Of a stretch of 64,000 nucleotides of DNA, positions 29,023 through 38,276 are shown piece after piece (the first letter of the stretch is position 1; each line of letters opens with the position of its first letter). This stretch comes from Limnobaculum xujianqingii. Lineage in GTDB: Bacteria > Pseudomonadota > Gammaproteobacteria > Enterobacterales > Enterobacteriaceae. The notes beneath the pieces were generated by a model, which saw only the letters and a program-made list of their open reading frames with translations, did not search any database and was not told the DNA's origin. Location of the stretch: the NCBI RefSeq assembly GCF_013394855.1, contig NZ_JABMLK010000002.1, positions 62,001 to 126,000 on the forward strand. The letters run 5' to 3'. The translations under genes were made by a program, and so were the position numbers.

Positions 29023-30561
29023 TTAGCACGATAAGTTATTTAGTTTTCTGGTATCGGGCTTGCCCACTGCCGTTAGCGGGATTTCTTCAATCAACTCGAT
29101 ACTAACCGGCATTTGATAGCGGGCAACCCGAGGTTTTAACCATTGTATTAGCGCTTGCACATCAATATTTCCATCGGGATGAATAACGACAAATGCCTTT
29201 AATCGCTGACCAAACTCTTTATCTTCAATACCGATTATTACGCACTCCCTGACCAATGGATGCTCAGCCAGAACCTTTTCCAGTTCAATGGGATAGATAT
29301 TTTCACCACCGGAAACGATCATGTCATCGCCTCGGCCGCTTAGAAAGTAGTAGCCATTAGCATCGCGAAAGGCCAGATCGCCGGTTGCCACTAAATCATC
29401 GGTTTGTTGAGCTGCCCAGCGGCATTGAACCTGCAACAAACCAACGGTGTTATTACGGGTAATCAACTGGCCTGTGGCGGCATCGCGCAGGCAGATGGTC
29501 AATCCATCGATGGGTAATCCAATGGTATCTGCTGCATAAGCCAGATCGTCCGGGGTGGCAATAGTACAGACTCCCGCTTCTGAAGTGCCGTACAGGTTGA
29601 ATAGCCGCTTACCCAGCAGAGTTTGTGTTTCGCTAAACAGCGTTGGCGGAAGTGCGGCTCCGCCGGAAATAATACAGCGCAGTGATTTTAGACTGGTTGG
29701 ATAGCGATGCATCATACGGCTCAACATTAGCGGAACCAGTGTGACGACTTCTATTTGCTGTTGATTTATCAGTTCAGCCGCTTGCTGTGCTTCAAAACGA
29801 CGGGCCAAATAGATAGTGGAACCTAGCAGAGTGGCAATGCATAGGGTCGCCAGACCAAACCCATGGTAAATCGGCGTAGCAATATATAAAGAGCGGTACT
29901 GTTCCAGTTTTAACTTATCTAATAAAGCCATCAGCGGATTAAGAAAGGCAAACAATGACGGCTTACGTGCTGCTTGTTTGAATTCACCGCTGGTGCCACC
30001 GGTCAGCACCACAATTTTTCCCGGGCCATAGGTGATTTTGGCTATCGGTTTGACGGGCATTTGGCTATATGACTCAATGGATGGTTCTGAATCATGGCTG
30101 ACCGGTAAACATTGTCCGCTATAGCCTGCCTGTTGAATGACGGGAAATAGCTCCCGATCGTGAATAATTAAATGAAACTGATGCTGATGTATAAATGAAG
30201 CTAACTGCTGAGGGCTAATTTCGCTATTAATCAAACAAATATCTGCACCGGTAGCGGAGGTGGCGAACAGTGCCTTAAGTAATGATGCATGATTACGACA
30301 AATGATAGCTACTTGTCTGTGTGGTGCAATCTGGTGTTGCGATATAAGCAAACCGGCTACTGCCAGAGATTGTTGGTACAGTTGTTGATAGCTTAATGAT
30401 TGGTTCTCATCCTGAATCGCTTTGCGCTCGGGGTAACGTCGGGCGCTATAGCCTGATAAGGCCATTAAACTAATACCGTTAGCCCTGATTGAGGATATCA
30501 GCGCAGATATGCCTTTGAGCGATAATAAACCAATATTGTGCAGTAATTTAAACTTATTCAT
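29023..30561 (-). CDS. AMP-dependent acyl-CoA synthetase/ligase family protein
   Basis: A 512-residue adenylate-forming enzyme. Visible motifs in order are the phosphate loop LTGGTSGEFKQ (an altered form of TSGTTGxPK), YHGFGL, LYGTSEAGV, TGDLAFRDANGYYFLSGRGDDMIVSGGENIYP and the catalytic Lys in TAVGKPDTRKL. It probably activates a fatty or aromatic acid to its CoA ester. Its ATG overlaps the SDR stop by 8 bases, so it is translationally coupled as the third gene of an operon. No carrier-protein or polyketide gene is near. The substrate is unknown. Confidence 0.82.
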   Translation of the reverse strand: MNKFKLLHNIGLLSLKGISALISSIRANGISLMALSGYSARRYPERKAIQDENQSLSYQQLYQQSLAVAGLLISQHQIAPHRQVAIICRNHASLLKALFATSATGADICLINSEISPQQLASFIHQHQFHLIIHDRELFPVIQQAGYSGQCLPVSHDSEPSIESYSQMPVKPIAKITYGPGKIVVLTGGTSGEFKQAARKPSLFAFLNPLMALLDKLKLEQYRSLYIATPIYHGFGLATLCIATLLGSTIYLARRFEAQQAAELINQQQIEVVTLVPLMLSRMMHRYPTSLKSLRCIISGGAALPPTLFSETQTLLGKRLFNLYGTSEAGVCTIATPDDLAYAADTIGLPIDGLTICLRDAATGQLITRNNTVGLLQVQCRWAAQQTDDLVATGDLAFRDANGYYFLSGRGDDMIVSGGENIYPIELEKVLAEHPLVRECVIIGIEDKEFGQRLKAFVVIHPDGNIDVQALIQWLKPRVARYQMPVSIELIEEIPLTAVGKPDTRKLNNLSC

Positions 30562-31411
30562 CTGATTTACGTTTTACCGTTAAATAGTAGCCACAGCAGG
30601 CGGTCCATAGCCGATGGAAAATAACTGAGGCCACTTGAGCCAACATGGTCCACCAGGGACGGATGCAAGGTTTGCGAGTGTACAGGGCACGGCAGATGAT
30701 TTCCGCCGCTTGTTCAACTGACAGAGCAGGAACCGGTTTATCAGCATAAACTGGCGCTATCATGCGGGTTTTGACCAGTGGAAAGTAAATAGAACAGACG
30801 GCTATTTTTGCCTGTTTCAATTCTGGTTCCGCACAGCGTAGCCACTGGTCAAATGCGGTTTTCGAGGCCTGATATGCCGCCCAATAAGGGGTTGGTGCCA
30901 GCAGTACATTCAGAGCTGATATATTGATAATTTGTCCCTGAGTTTTTTCCAGTTGAGGGATCAAACTCAGGCAGAGCTGAACCGGAGCAAGATAGTTCAG
31001 GCGCATAGTGCGTTGAAAATCATGCAGCCTGTCCAGTGAATTCAGCAGCGGGCGGCAGATAGATTTCCCCGCATTGTTAATAAAGATATCAATATTGCCA
31101 AACTGCTGTAGTTGATTGAGTAGCCAGGAGCACTGTTCTTCACTGGTCAGGTCACAGGGAATAACATGGCAGTCAGAGGATCGGGATGCCAGCCGTTGCT
31201 GAATTTGCTGTAGTTTTTCTGCTGTGCGGGCAACCAGAATCAATCGAACCGGATAGTCTGCCAGCATTTCTGCTACTGTTTCCCCGATACCATAGCTGGC
31301 ACCGGTAATCAGAATAGTCTTATTTTGCAGGTAGCGGTTTAGCGCGGATTTATCCGGTTGGCGGTAGGGGAAGAGTAGGTATTTGGTTAGCATAGTGGAA
31401 GAGATAATCAT
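30554..31411 (-). CDS. Short-chain dehydrogenase/reductase
   Basis: A 285-residue classical-type SDR: cofactor motif TGASYGIG, NNAG, catalytic Ser in INISAL and YQASK. A C-terminal extension (about 255-285) contains a hydrophobic segment that may touch the membrane. The start at 31411 is chosen because its ATG overlaps the upstream stop as TGATG, a coupling arrangement; longer in-frame starts run far into the upstream gene. It may reduce a keto or aldehyde group in the same lipid-like pathway as the downstream ligase; the substrate is unknown. Confidence 0.82.
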   Translation of the reverse strand: MIISSTMLTKYLLFPYRQPDKSALNRYLQNKTILITGASYGIGETVAEMLADYPVRLILVARTAEKLQQIQQRLASRSSDCHVIPCDLTSEEQCSWLLNQLQQFGNIDIFINNAGKSICRPLLNSLDRLHDFQRTMRLNYLAPVQLCLSLIPQLEKTQGQIINISALNVLLAPTPYWAAYQASKTAFDQWLRCAEPELKQAKIAVCSIYFPLVKTRMIAPVYADKPVPALSVEQAAEIICRALYTRKPCIRPWWTMLAQVASVIFHRLWTACCGYYLTVKRKSDE

Positions 31412-32199
31412 CAATTCAGCCTCGATAATTGATGAGCTTTCAGCCATAGCTCCCTTCCCTGATAGCTTCGCATAGAGATTAGCGCTGTAAACTGGCAACA
31501 ATGGCAGACCTGAATTGTGACATAGCAACTGTTGGGTATAAAACTATATTGGGAGGCTTTTTGGGCCGCTTCAGCTTGTGCCATCTGCTTTTTATCAGGT
31601 ATTCCAGTATGGGAATATTGGGGGCAATAAGACAGATCAAAAAAGTTATCAGGCAGTTTCGATTCCAACAGAACTATAAATTGTTTTGCTGTATTAATAA
31701 TATATGAAACCTTATTGTCATTCGTGATGGCATGCCAGAGATAATACCCTTCTCCCATCTCAAATAACGTCAGATCCTCTCCCAGATCGCTCCATATTAT
31801 ATAAATAGGGTACTGATATTCTGTCTTATGGTTAAATTCAGAAAGCATGAAAGCTCCCTCGTCGGGAGAGATATGTGATGAGATAATTTTGCGACACAAA
31901 ACTTTAGCGTAATTCGCCAGAGCAACCGCATGATAAGGGGGAATAATGTCAGCGCTTTCTATATAACGTTGAAAATAAAACTCAACTTCCTGGCGATCTA
32001 ATTGCTTATCAAGTCCCAGACTCGCCAGTATCAGAATCGCTTCAGATTCAGAGCCATTAACTAACTGTTGTTCTGCCCAATCAGTATAGAAATGAGGCTT
32101 ATCGGTACCTAATGCTCTGCAGCCCCATATCTCATCCAGTTCCATAGCTTTCCCTGACAATAATCCAATATGCTGACAGAAATAACACGATGAAACCAT
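31411..32199 (-). CDS. Unknown protein with two CxxC motifs, first gene of SDR/ligase operon
   Basis: A 262-residue protein I do not recognise. It has no signal peptide or membrane segment. A CYFC pair lies at residues 5-8, another Cys at about 27, and a VCHCC cluster near residue 230, so it could bind zinc. The middle is acidic and helix-rich with SESEAILILASLGL and YAKVLCRKIISSHIS. Its stop overlaps the SDR start (TGATG), so it belongs to the same operon. It lacks similarity to a known lipid-modifying enzyme as far as I can see, and may be a partner or regulatory protein, or a captured unrelated gene. Confidence 0.7.
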   Translation of the reverse strand: MVSSCYFCQHIGLLSGKAMELDEIWGCRALGTDKPHFYTDWAEQQLVNGSESEAILILASLGLDKQLDRQEVEFYFQRYIESADIIPPYHAVALANYAKVLCRKIISSHISPDEGAFMLSEFNHKTEYQYPIYIIWSDLGEDLTLFEMGEGYYLWHAITNDNKVSYIINTAKQFIVLLESKLPDNFFDLSYCPQYSHTGIPDKKQMAQAEAAQKASQYSFIPNSCYVTIQVCHCCQFTALISMRSYQGRELWLKAHQLSRLN

Positions 32200-32327
32200 T
32201 TTCTCAATTCGGGATTAAGGGGTGAATAAAAGCATGCCGATAAAGCCAGAGTGGGTATAATGGAAAGACTTCAACTAAATAAATAGTAATTTACGATTTT
32301 TCAATTACTTACTTTGGGCTGACTGAG

Positions 32328-33074
32328 ATGAATGACACACACTCGACGTTGATTAGACAACTCTGCGAGCGTATTGCAGAGCCAGATAATACGCCGCTAT
32401 ATCTGAAGTTTGCTGAAACGGTCAAAATGGCAGTGCGAACGGGTATTTTGCCGCCAGGAAATATTCTGCCGGGAGAACGGGACTTAAGTCAGCTAACCGG
32501 AGTGTCGCGAATTACCGTACGTAAAGCCATGGAGATGCTGGATGAGCAGGGCGTAGTTATTCGTTCCCGCGGTTTTGGTACCCAAATTAACGATAAGTTT
32601 GAATACTCATTAAAAGAAGCCAAGGGGTTCTCCCAGCAGGTAGAGCTGCGGGGGAAAAAGCCAAATACCCTGTGGGTTAACAAGAGTATTGTTAAATGTT
32701 CTGATGAAGTTGCCGGGCAGCTAAAAATTCCGCTTAACAGTCAGGTGTTTATGCTTAAGCGCATTCGTTATGTGGATGATGACCCGGTTTCTATTGAAGA
32801 GTCCTATGTTCCGGTAGAGTTAATAAAAAATGTTGATGACATCGGTATGTCACTGTATGACTACTTTCGCAGCCAGAACATTATTCCTCAGCGAACTAAA
32901 AGCAAAGTCAGCGCCCGCATGCCGGACGTTGAGTTTCAGTCACATATTAAGCTGGATGAAGCAGTACCGGTGTTGGTGATTAAGCAGGTGGTGTTTGATC
33001 ATTTAAATCGACTGATTGAGTATAGTGTGAATTTGTGTCGTAGTGATATGTATGTGTTTGTTTCGGAAGAGTAA
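32328..33074 (+). CDS. yegW: GntR/HutC-family transcriptional regulator YegW
   Basis: An N-terminal GntR winged helix (about residues 20-90; GILPPGNILPGERDLSQLTGVSRITVRKAMEMLDEQGVV) is followed by a UTRA ligand-binding domain of the HutC/FarR type (about 100-240; IRYVDDDPVSIEESYVP). The 248-residue length equals E. coli YegW, and yegVUT lie next to it in the same arrangement. It probably controls yegTUV. The repeated AATACC half-sites upstream of yegT (36778-36825) are the best operator candidate. The ligand is unknown. Confidence 0.88.
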   Translation: MNDTHSTLIRQLCERIAEPDNTPLYLKFAETVKMAVRTGILPPGNILPGERDLSQLTGVSRITVRKAMEMLDEQGVVIRSRGFGTQINDKFEYSLKEAKGFSQQVELRGKKPNTLWVNKSIVKCSDEVAGQLKIPLNSQVFMLKRIRYVDDDPVSIEESYVPVELIKNVDDIGMSLYDYFRSQNIIPQRTKSKVSARMPDVEFQSHIKLDEAVPVLVIKQVVFDHLNRLIEYSVNLCRSDMYVFVSEE

Positions 33075-33112
33075 TTATCTTATTTCGAGTAGGTTTCGTC
33101 CGCAAATAATGT

Positions 33113-33408
33113 AGTGTCTTGCTTGACTAGTGTGCGGCGGCCGAGCAAGAGGCGTTAAGGCGAACGCCTCCTGCACCTCCGCGCCTTCGCACACGAATTC
33201 AGGTCGCTACGCGACTTCCTTCCTCCTTCTTTCGGCCTTAACGCACCGGCACTGATTCGCTCCCGGCGAAGCAGTGCCTCGAGCAGCATCCATGCTGCTC
33301 GTGCTGGCCTCTTTCAGTCGTCAGCTGAATTCCAGTGCTCCCTGGAAAGGGCAAACCAAAGACCAAAGACCAAAGACCAAAGACCAAAGATTAAGGGCTA
33401 AAGGTCAA
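33113..33408. repeat. Family-2 structured repeat, copy D, with AAAGACC heptamer tail
   Basis: This 300-base element fills the gap between the convergent genes yegW and yegV. In order it holds hairpins GAGGCGTT/AACGCCTC (33149-33170), GTCGC/GCGAC (33203-33215), GGCACTG/CAGTGCC (33248-33278, 17-base loop) and GAGCAGCA/TGCTGCTC (33281-33300). Four exact AAAGACC units (33358-33385) and degenerate ones follow. The copy at 38277-38566 has the same layout with changed but still paired stems. Confidence 0.82.
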
Positions 33409-33424
33409 TGGCCTGTTTTGTTGA

Positions 33425-34390
33425 TCAATTATATTGCTTAAGGTATTCCGATAACTCGGTTACTGATGGTGCGCAGTCGCCGCCGCGGTGGCTGACGACA
33501 TAGGAGGCTACCGCGTTGCCCAGTGTTACTGCATCAGCCAGTGACCAGCCGGAAGATAAGGCGGCGAGGACGCCGCCGGCGCCGATGGTGTCGACGACCT
33601 GAGCCGGGAACGGTTTTACCCAACCTTTTTGTTTACCGTCGTGATAACAGGCACCTTCTTTGTCTACCCGAATAATCAGTGGGCAGCCGTAGCGGTTGTA
33701 CCAATCATCTGCCAATGTTTCAGCACTCAGAACAGAAGTATGACCGGATATTCTGGTGTCCATTAATTCGGCTTCCTGACGGTTGAGAGATACCATTGGC
33801 TTGAGAGCCATCAGGCGAGCCAGTTGCTGCTCTGATATATCTTCAATACGCGGGCCGAAATCGATAAACAGTTCAATGTTGCTTTCTAATGACTCCAGCC
33901 AGTCAATCAATACTCCACCAGTGGCAGAGGCTAACTGATAGCCAGAAAGATAGATCAAAGTATCAGGCTGTAGCTTAAGGCTGCTCAGGGTTTCTTTATC
34001 CCACTGGTTTTCCACACCGCTAACGGACAGAAAAGTGCGTTCACCGTCGGGTTCCACTAAGGCCAGACACCAGCCGTTGTCGCCTTTATCGGTTTCCAGT
34101 GCGGAAACGATACCTTTTTCATTCAGGGTTTTGCGGATAATATCAGCCCAGATGCCTTGTCCCATCGGCAATGCATTAAGAGAAGATAACCCTAATCGAT
34201 GCAGGGTAATGGCAATATTCAGTGCACAACCCCCCACATTGACACCCTGCTGGTGCAGTTCAATATCACTGCCCCGATGAGGCAGTGAGTAAGCATCAGC
34301 AATTACATCAATCACTGCTGCACCAATCACACAAATTGGACGCTGATTAGTTAATGATGGAAGTTGGTTTTTCAGCTCAGCGGCGTTCAT
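33425..34390 (-). CDS. yegV: PfkB-family sugar or nucleoside kinase YegV
   Basis: A 321-residue ribokinase-family enzyme, equal in length to E. coli YegV. It has the substrate-binding N-terminal VIDVIADAYSLPHRGSDIEL and NVGGCALNIAITLHRLGL, and the C-terminal PfkB signature VDTIGAGGVLAALSSGWSLADA, where GAGG replaces the usual GAGD: the catalytic Asp position reads Gly. I note this as unusual; whether E. coli YegV shares it I cannot confirm. ATG 34390 lies inside the end of yegU (14-base overlap) with AGAGAGG before it. It likely phosphorylates a product released by YegU. Confidence 0.9.
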   Translation of the reverse strand: MNAAELKNQLPSLTNQRPICVIGAAVIDVIADAYSLPHRGSDIELHQQGVNVGGCALNIAITLHRLGLSSLNALPMGQGIWADIIRKTLNEKGIVSALETDKGDNGWCLALVEPDGERTFLSVSGVENQWDKETLSSLKLQPDTLIYLSGYQLASATGGVLIDWLESLESNIELFIDFGPRIEDISEQQLARLMALKPMVSLNRQEAELMDTRISGHTSVLSAETLADDWYNRYGCPLIIRVDKEGACYHDGKQKGWVKPFPAQVVDTIGAGGVLAALSSGWSLADAVTLGNAVASYVVSHRGGDCAPSVTELSEYLKQYN

Positions 34391-35399
34391 AAGTGGCCTC
34401 TCTTTGATGACGAAGCTGGACAAAGGTCTGACTGTAGCGGGTGAAGTCTAACTGATTGACCTGATCCAACTGCTGTTTTAATTGCGGGTCAATACGTTCA
34501 ATTCCGTGTAACGCGCCGCAAATGGCGGTTGCCATTGCACCAATTGTATCCGTATCACCGCCAAGGTTGGCACACAGAATAGCGCAGCGATTAGGATCGG
34601 TTTGTGCCAGTTCAACCATCGCGATGGCGGCAGGCACTGACTCAATGGTGCTGGTACCCGCACCTACCAAATGGTAAATCTGCTCCATGCCTTGTTCAAC
34701 GCCATCTGCCTGTCTGGCGGTGTGTAACGCCAGCTCGATTCTGGCAGCCATTGAAGCGCTAAAGGTGGTGATATGCTTTTCCTGTGCCGCTTTGGCAACC
34801 GCAGGAAGCTGATCGCAAATCTGTGACCAACTGATACCATCGATAGCTTTAGAAATAGCCCAGGCAATAGCGACTGCACCGGAAATCGCCACGTCAGACT
34901 TATGGGTTGGGCTGGAAGCTTTTGCCACATCGGCAATAAAATCATCCAGCGAATGGGTTGGCAACAGACAACCAAGCGGCGAAACCCGCATAGCAGCACC
35001 GTTAGTCACGCCATTATTCTCTAACCGATCAATTGGAGTACCTTTCTTAATGGCATTCAGTGCAATTTTGGAGGTTGGTCCTAACACGTTTTTATTGAAG
35101 GCATCAAACTCTTCTGCCCAGCTCATAATATTACGACCGATAATCGCAGGTTCGATTTCCCCTTTGCATTCAATAATGGCATCCGCCAGCGCCAGCGCCA
35201 TGGATGTATCATCGGTAAATTCGGCGGTATTAAAATAGCAGGCGGCGTTATTTTCAGCCGGTCCCGGTAAAAAGCGATCTATCCAGCCAAAATAGGATTT
35301 GACCCGAGAACGAGGCCACAACTCCGAGGGCATCCCCATCGCGTCGCCCAAAGCCTGGCCATAGAAGGCGCCTAAAATGCGGTTCTCTTTATTCATCAT
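34377..35399 (-). CDS. yegU: ADP-ribosylglycohydrolase-family protein YegU
   Basis: A 340-residue all-helical ADP-ribosylglycohydrolase-fold protein. It carries the metal-binding motifs GQALGDAMGMPSELW, EFTDDTSMA and, near the C-terminus, NLGGDTDTIGAMATAICGA. It matches E. coli YegU over its length. The family cleaves N-glycosidic ribose bonds; with a nucleoside transporter and a PfkB kinase as partners, YegU probably hydrolyses an imported nucleoside-like compound. Two ATGs occur at 35399 and 35396; AAGGG lies just upstream of both. Confidence 0.92.
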   Translation of the reverse strand: MMNKENRILGAFYGQALGDAMGMPSELWPRSRVKSYFGWIDRFLPGPAENNAACYFNTAEFTDDTSMALALADAIIECKGEIEPAIIGRNIMSWAEEFDAFNKNVLGPTSKIALNAIKKGTPIDRLENNGVTNGAAMRVSPLGCLLPTHSLDDFIADVAKASSPTHKSDVAISGAVAIAWAISKAIDGISWSQICDQLPAVAKAAQEKHITTFSASMAARIELALHTARQADGVEQGMEQIYHLVGAGTSTIESVPAAIAMVELAQTDPNRCAILCANLGGDTDTIGAMATAICGALHGIERIDPQLKQQLDQVNQLDFTRYSQTFVQLRHQREATYERR

Positions 35400-35473
35400 A
35401 AACCCTTAATATTGACTTTATTGCTGTACCGCGGAATTCACTGATTGAAGACCGCGGCGGATAACACTAACGA

Positions 35474-36745
35474 TTATGCTTCAACTGATTTAGCGTCTTG
35501 TGGTGCGACTTCAATGGTTTTGATTTCGCCATCGGACTCTTTAAAGAACAGCATAAACAGGATGGTAATCACCACGATCATAATGGCACCAAATCCCCAC
35601 ATACCTGCCCAGTTAAAGGTCTGGCCGTTAACTGGTTCAGAGTAGGCAAACATTTTTTCCATCATCTGACCGCCTAAACGGTAACCTAACAGGCTGCCAA
35701 AGCCCTGACAGCAAAGGGTAATCAGCCCTTGTGCTGCGGTGCGCATATGTACCGGTGCTTTTTTATCAACATAGATATAAGCGGTAACATAGTAGAAGTC
35801 GTAACTAACACCGTGCAGCAGAATGCCGAGGAATAACAGGCCGTAGGTAAAGATATGGTCGGCACCACCGTAGACGAAGAAGCCATAACGAATCGCCGCA
35901 GTCACTAAGCCCAGTAACAGCACCTTTTTGATACCAAAGCGCTTGGTAAAGAATGGCAGCGCCAGCATAAAGAAGATTTCAGAGAACTGACCCAGCGTCA
36001 TCCAACCGGTTGCATTTTTCATGCCTACTTCTGTCAGATAGCCATTGGCGAAGATATAGTAGAAAGCTAACGGCATAGCGAACAGGAATGAACAGAAGAA
36101 GAACACCAGGAAGTTGCGATCTTTTAACAGAACGATGGCGTCCAGCCCCAGCATTACCTTCACGCTCATCTTACCGGTACTCTTCGGCGGTGTATTTGGT
36201 AGCATCAGAGCAAATACCCCCAGCAGAGCGGAGCTGGCGGCGGTAATTAATAGAGGGATATTGCTGGCAGAGATATCGCCATAGCCCAGCATTCCCGGTA
36301 AGAAACCGCACACCAGACCAGAGGCGATCCAGCCGATAGTTCCCATTACCCGAATGCGCGGGAACTGACGTTCCACATCATCGACGTTAGAGAACGCAAT
36401 ACTGTTGGTTAGTGCGATGGTTGGCATATAGGTTAATGAATAGGCCAACAACAGCGGGAAGAAGGTATTGAACTGGGTTTGCTGTGCCGCCAGCCACATC
36501 AGTATGGCTCCGGCAAACATTAATACTGCCAGTACTTTTTGAGCTGCAAAAAAACGGTCTGTAATCGATCCCACTAATATAGGCGAGAGAATAGCGGCAA
36601 TCGCCGTACAGGCATAAGACCAGCCAATCTCTGTTGGGGTGAAACCGCTTGAATTCAGGAAAAGCCACAGAGGTACAAACCAGGCTCCCCAGATAAACCA
36701 TTCAATGAACATCATGAATGAGAGTTTTGCTATTGTTTTATTCAT
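35474..36745 (-). CDS. yegT: MFS nucleoside transporter YegT
   Basis: A 423-residue nucleoside:proton symporter family protein (NupG/XapB type), with 12 helices. It starts with LSFMMFIEWFIWGAWFVPLW, as in NupG, and carries a HGVSYDFYYVTAYIYVDK segment typical of this family. E. coli YegT has nearly the same length. It is the first gene of yegTUV; AAGGA lies eight bases before the ATG, and candidate GntR half-sites lie 30-80 bases upstream. The transported nucleoside is unknown. Confidence 0.92.
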   Translation of the reverse strand: MNKTIAKLSFMMFIEWFIWGAWFVPLWLFLNSSGFTPTEIGWSYACTAIAAILSPILVGSITDRFFAAQKVLAVLMFAGAILMWLAAQQTQFNTFFPLLLAYSLTYMPTIALTNSIAFSNVDDVERQFPRIRVMGTIGWIASGLVCGFLPGMLGYGDISASNIPLLITAASSALLGVFALMLPNTPPKSTGKMSVKVMLGLDAIVLLKDRNFLVFFFCSFLFAMPLAFYYIFANGYLTEVGMKNATGWMTLGQFSEIFFMLALPFFTKRFGIKKVLLLGLVTAAIRYGFFVYGGADHIFTYGLLFLGILLHGVSYDFYYVTAYIYVDKKAPVHMRTAAQGLITLCCQGFGSLLGYRLGGQMMEKMFAYSEPVNGQTFNWAGMWGFGAIMIVVITILFMLFFKESDGEIKTIEVAPQDAKSVEA

Positions 36746-37275
36746 GTTTCAGTCCTTTCATGATACTGCGTAGGGTAGGTATTGCTTACCATGACAATAC
36801 CATTTGATAATACCTTTACAATACCTTTGTGTGAAAACCTTGAACCAGATAACATTGTTGAAGGTTGTACCGGCGTAACTATTCTTCCTGTCAGCGATAA
36901 ATTCTTTTGATATCAATAGCAACAGTACCATTAGCCGTATTCCTGAAAGCGTGGTTTAATTTTTTCATGAATAACTTATTATATTTTAAAGGTTTTTTTA
37001 GGAAGAAAAGGCCTTAACCGGCTACCATCACTGGATGAGCCATAGGATAATCACAGAATTGTGCAACCTGCTGTAGAACTGAATCGATTTATTTAAAACG
37101 GTCAGTAACATCTCATGCTGAAAAAGTGCTTTTATATCCAAATATTACGCGTCGAATTGATATTTTGGTGAGATAATCGTTTTTTGTTACAACTTGCTAC
37201 TTTCAATTTATTTCTGCATCATCGACCATCTTAAATCGAAATCTGATTATTTTGTGAACTAGTTTTGGAGTTTTT
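36746..37275. other. Divergent intergenic region between yegT and bax
   Basis: This 530-base gap carries the yegT control region at its left end (listed separately) and the bax promoter at its right end. The middle is AT-rich, without repeats, RNA genes or open frames with a ribosome site that I can support. Confidence 0.5.
36778..36825. promoter_or_regulatory. Candidate YegW operator cluster
   Basis: The inverted pair GGTATTG (36778) and CAATACC (36795) is followed by direct copies TAATACC (36808) and CAATACC (36819). HutC-type GntR regulators bind GGTAT-type dyads. On the minus strand a possible promoter (TTGTAA, 16 bases, TATTGT) overlaps the copies, fitting repression of yegTUV. Confidence 0.55.
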
Positions 37276-38064
37276 ATGCCTTCACTTGTTTTAAAAATAA
37301 TAGGTTCAGCGTTTTTCCTTTTGAGTGTGAGTTCATCGGTCGGTTGGGCATCAACAGGGACAATGATCCATCAAGAGTATTCTCTCAATGATAAGCTTGA
37401 CAGCCTACCTGATTTGCGAAAATACCCTTCCGGCACTCAACGGAAAAAAGCATTTCTTAATGCCGTTGTACCTATTATTGATCAACAAAACAGTCAAATT
37501 CGCCAGGAACGCGAGTGGCTATTAAAGAAGCGTTCATCCCAGAGCTGGAGCTCACAGGACATCGTGCGGTTACAGCAAATCTGTAGTCGTTATCGTATGG
37601 AATGCACCTCAAATCCCAAGAAGGTGAAGTGGGATGAGCTGCTGAAACGCGTTGATGTTCTGCCGACTCATTTGGTGGTTGCTCAGGCAGCGACAGAGTC
37701 AGGCTGGGGAACCTCTAAGCTGGCGCAAACCAACAAGAATTTGTTTGGTATGCGCTGCGGTAGTAAAAGTTGTAATAGCAAAGGTGGAATAAAAGGTTAT
37801 TCATCCTACAACTCTGTAGATGATTCCGTCACTGCCTATTTGCTGAATATGAATACCCACGCGGCCTACAATAAACTGCGTGATTCACGGGCAGCGCTGA
37901 GAAGCCAGGGCGATACCGTGACGGCCGAGCACTTAGTGAATAAACTGGGACGCTACTCTGAACGAGGTGCGTCGTATAATCAGTTTTTACGCAAGATGCT
38001 GGACCATAATGAAGAGTTGATCCAGCAGGTGAGAACCGCATCAAGTGTTGATGTTGCTGGTTAG
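37276..38064 (+). CDS. bax: Glucosaminidase-domain protein Bax
   Basis: A 262-residue exported protein with a signal peptide ending at VGWA (residue 25) and a Bax/FlgJ-type glucosaminidase domain. It carries the E. coli Bax marks LPDLRKYPSGTxRKKAFL, the catalytic Glu in AATESGWGTSKLA, NLFGMRC, GYSSYNSVDDSVTAYLLNMNTH and a final YSERGASYNQFLRKM. It probably cleaves peptidoglycan glycan strands in the periplasm. It is a single gene with its own terminator. Confidence 0.9.
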   Translation: MPSLVLKIIGSAFFLLSVSSSVGWASTGTMIHQEYSLNDKLDSLPDLRKYPSGTQRKKAFLNAVVPIIDQQNSQIRQEREWLLKKRSSQSWSSQDIVRLQQICSRYRMECTSNPKKVKWDELLKRVDVLPTHLVVAQAATESGWGTSKLAQTNKNLFGMRCGSKSCNSKGGIKGYSSYNSVDDSVTAYLLNMNTHAAYNKLRDSRAALRSQGDTVTAEHLVNKLGRYSERGASYNQFLRKMLDHNEELIQQVRTASSVDVAG

Positions 38065-38081
38065 TTAGGGATTATAAATTT

Positions 38082-38113
38082 AAAAACCGGACAGTTATCT
38101 GTTCGGTTTTTTT
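38082..38113 (+). terminator. Rho-independent terminator after bax
   Basis: AAAAACCGGACAG pairs with CTGTTCGGTTTTT (one G-U pair, four-base loop), and T residues run to 38113. The A-rich left arm makes it able to work in both directions. Confidence 0.88.
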
Positions 38114-38152
38114 ATGGGTGGAATTCAAAGATAGTTTGATATTGTTTAGTTT

Positions 38153-38273
38153 GGTGTGAGTTTCGCCGCTTTTGATGCAGTGTTTATTTCGGCAGCTGCG
38201 TACCAGATGTTGATGTTTGAATATTTTGTTCGGTGTGAGTTTCGCCGCCTTTGATGAAGTGATTATCTCGGCA
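38153..38273. repeat. 43-bp direct repeat, two copies 79 bases apart
   Basis: The segment GGTGTGAGTTTCGCCGC... through TCGGCA occurs at 38153-38194 and 38232-38273 with few differences. The second copy leads into family-2 element E. Confidence 0.7.
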
Positions 38274-38276
38274 ATG

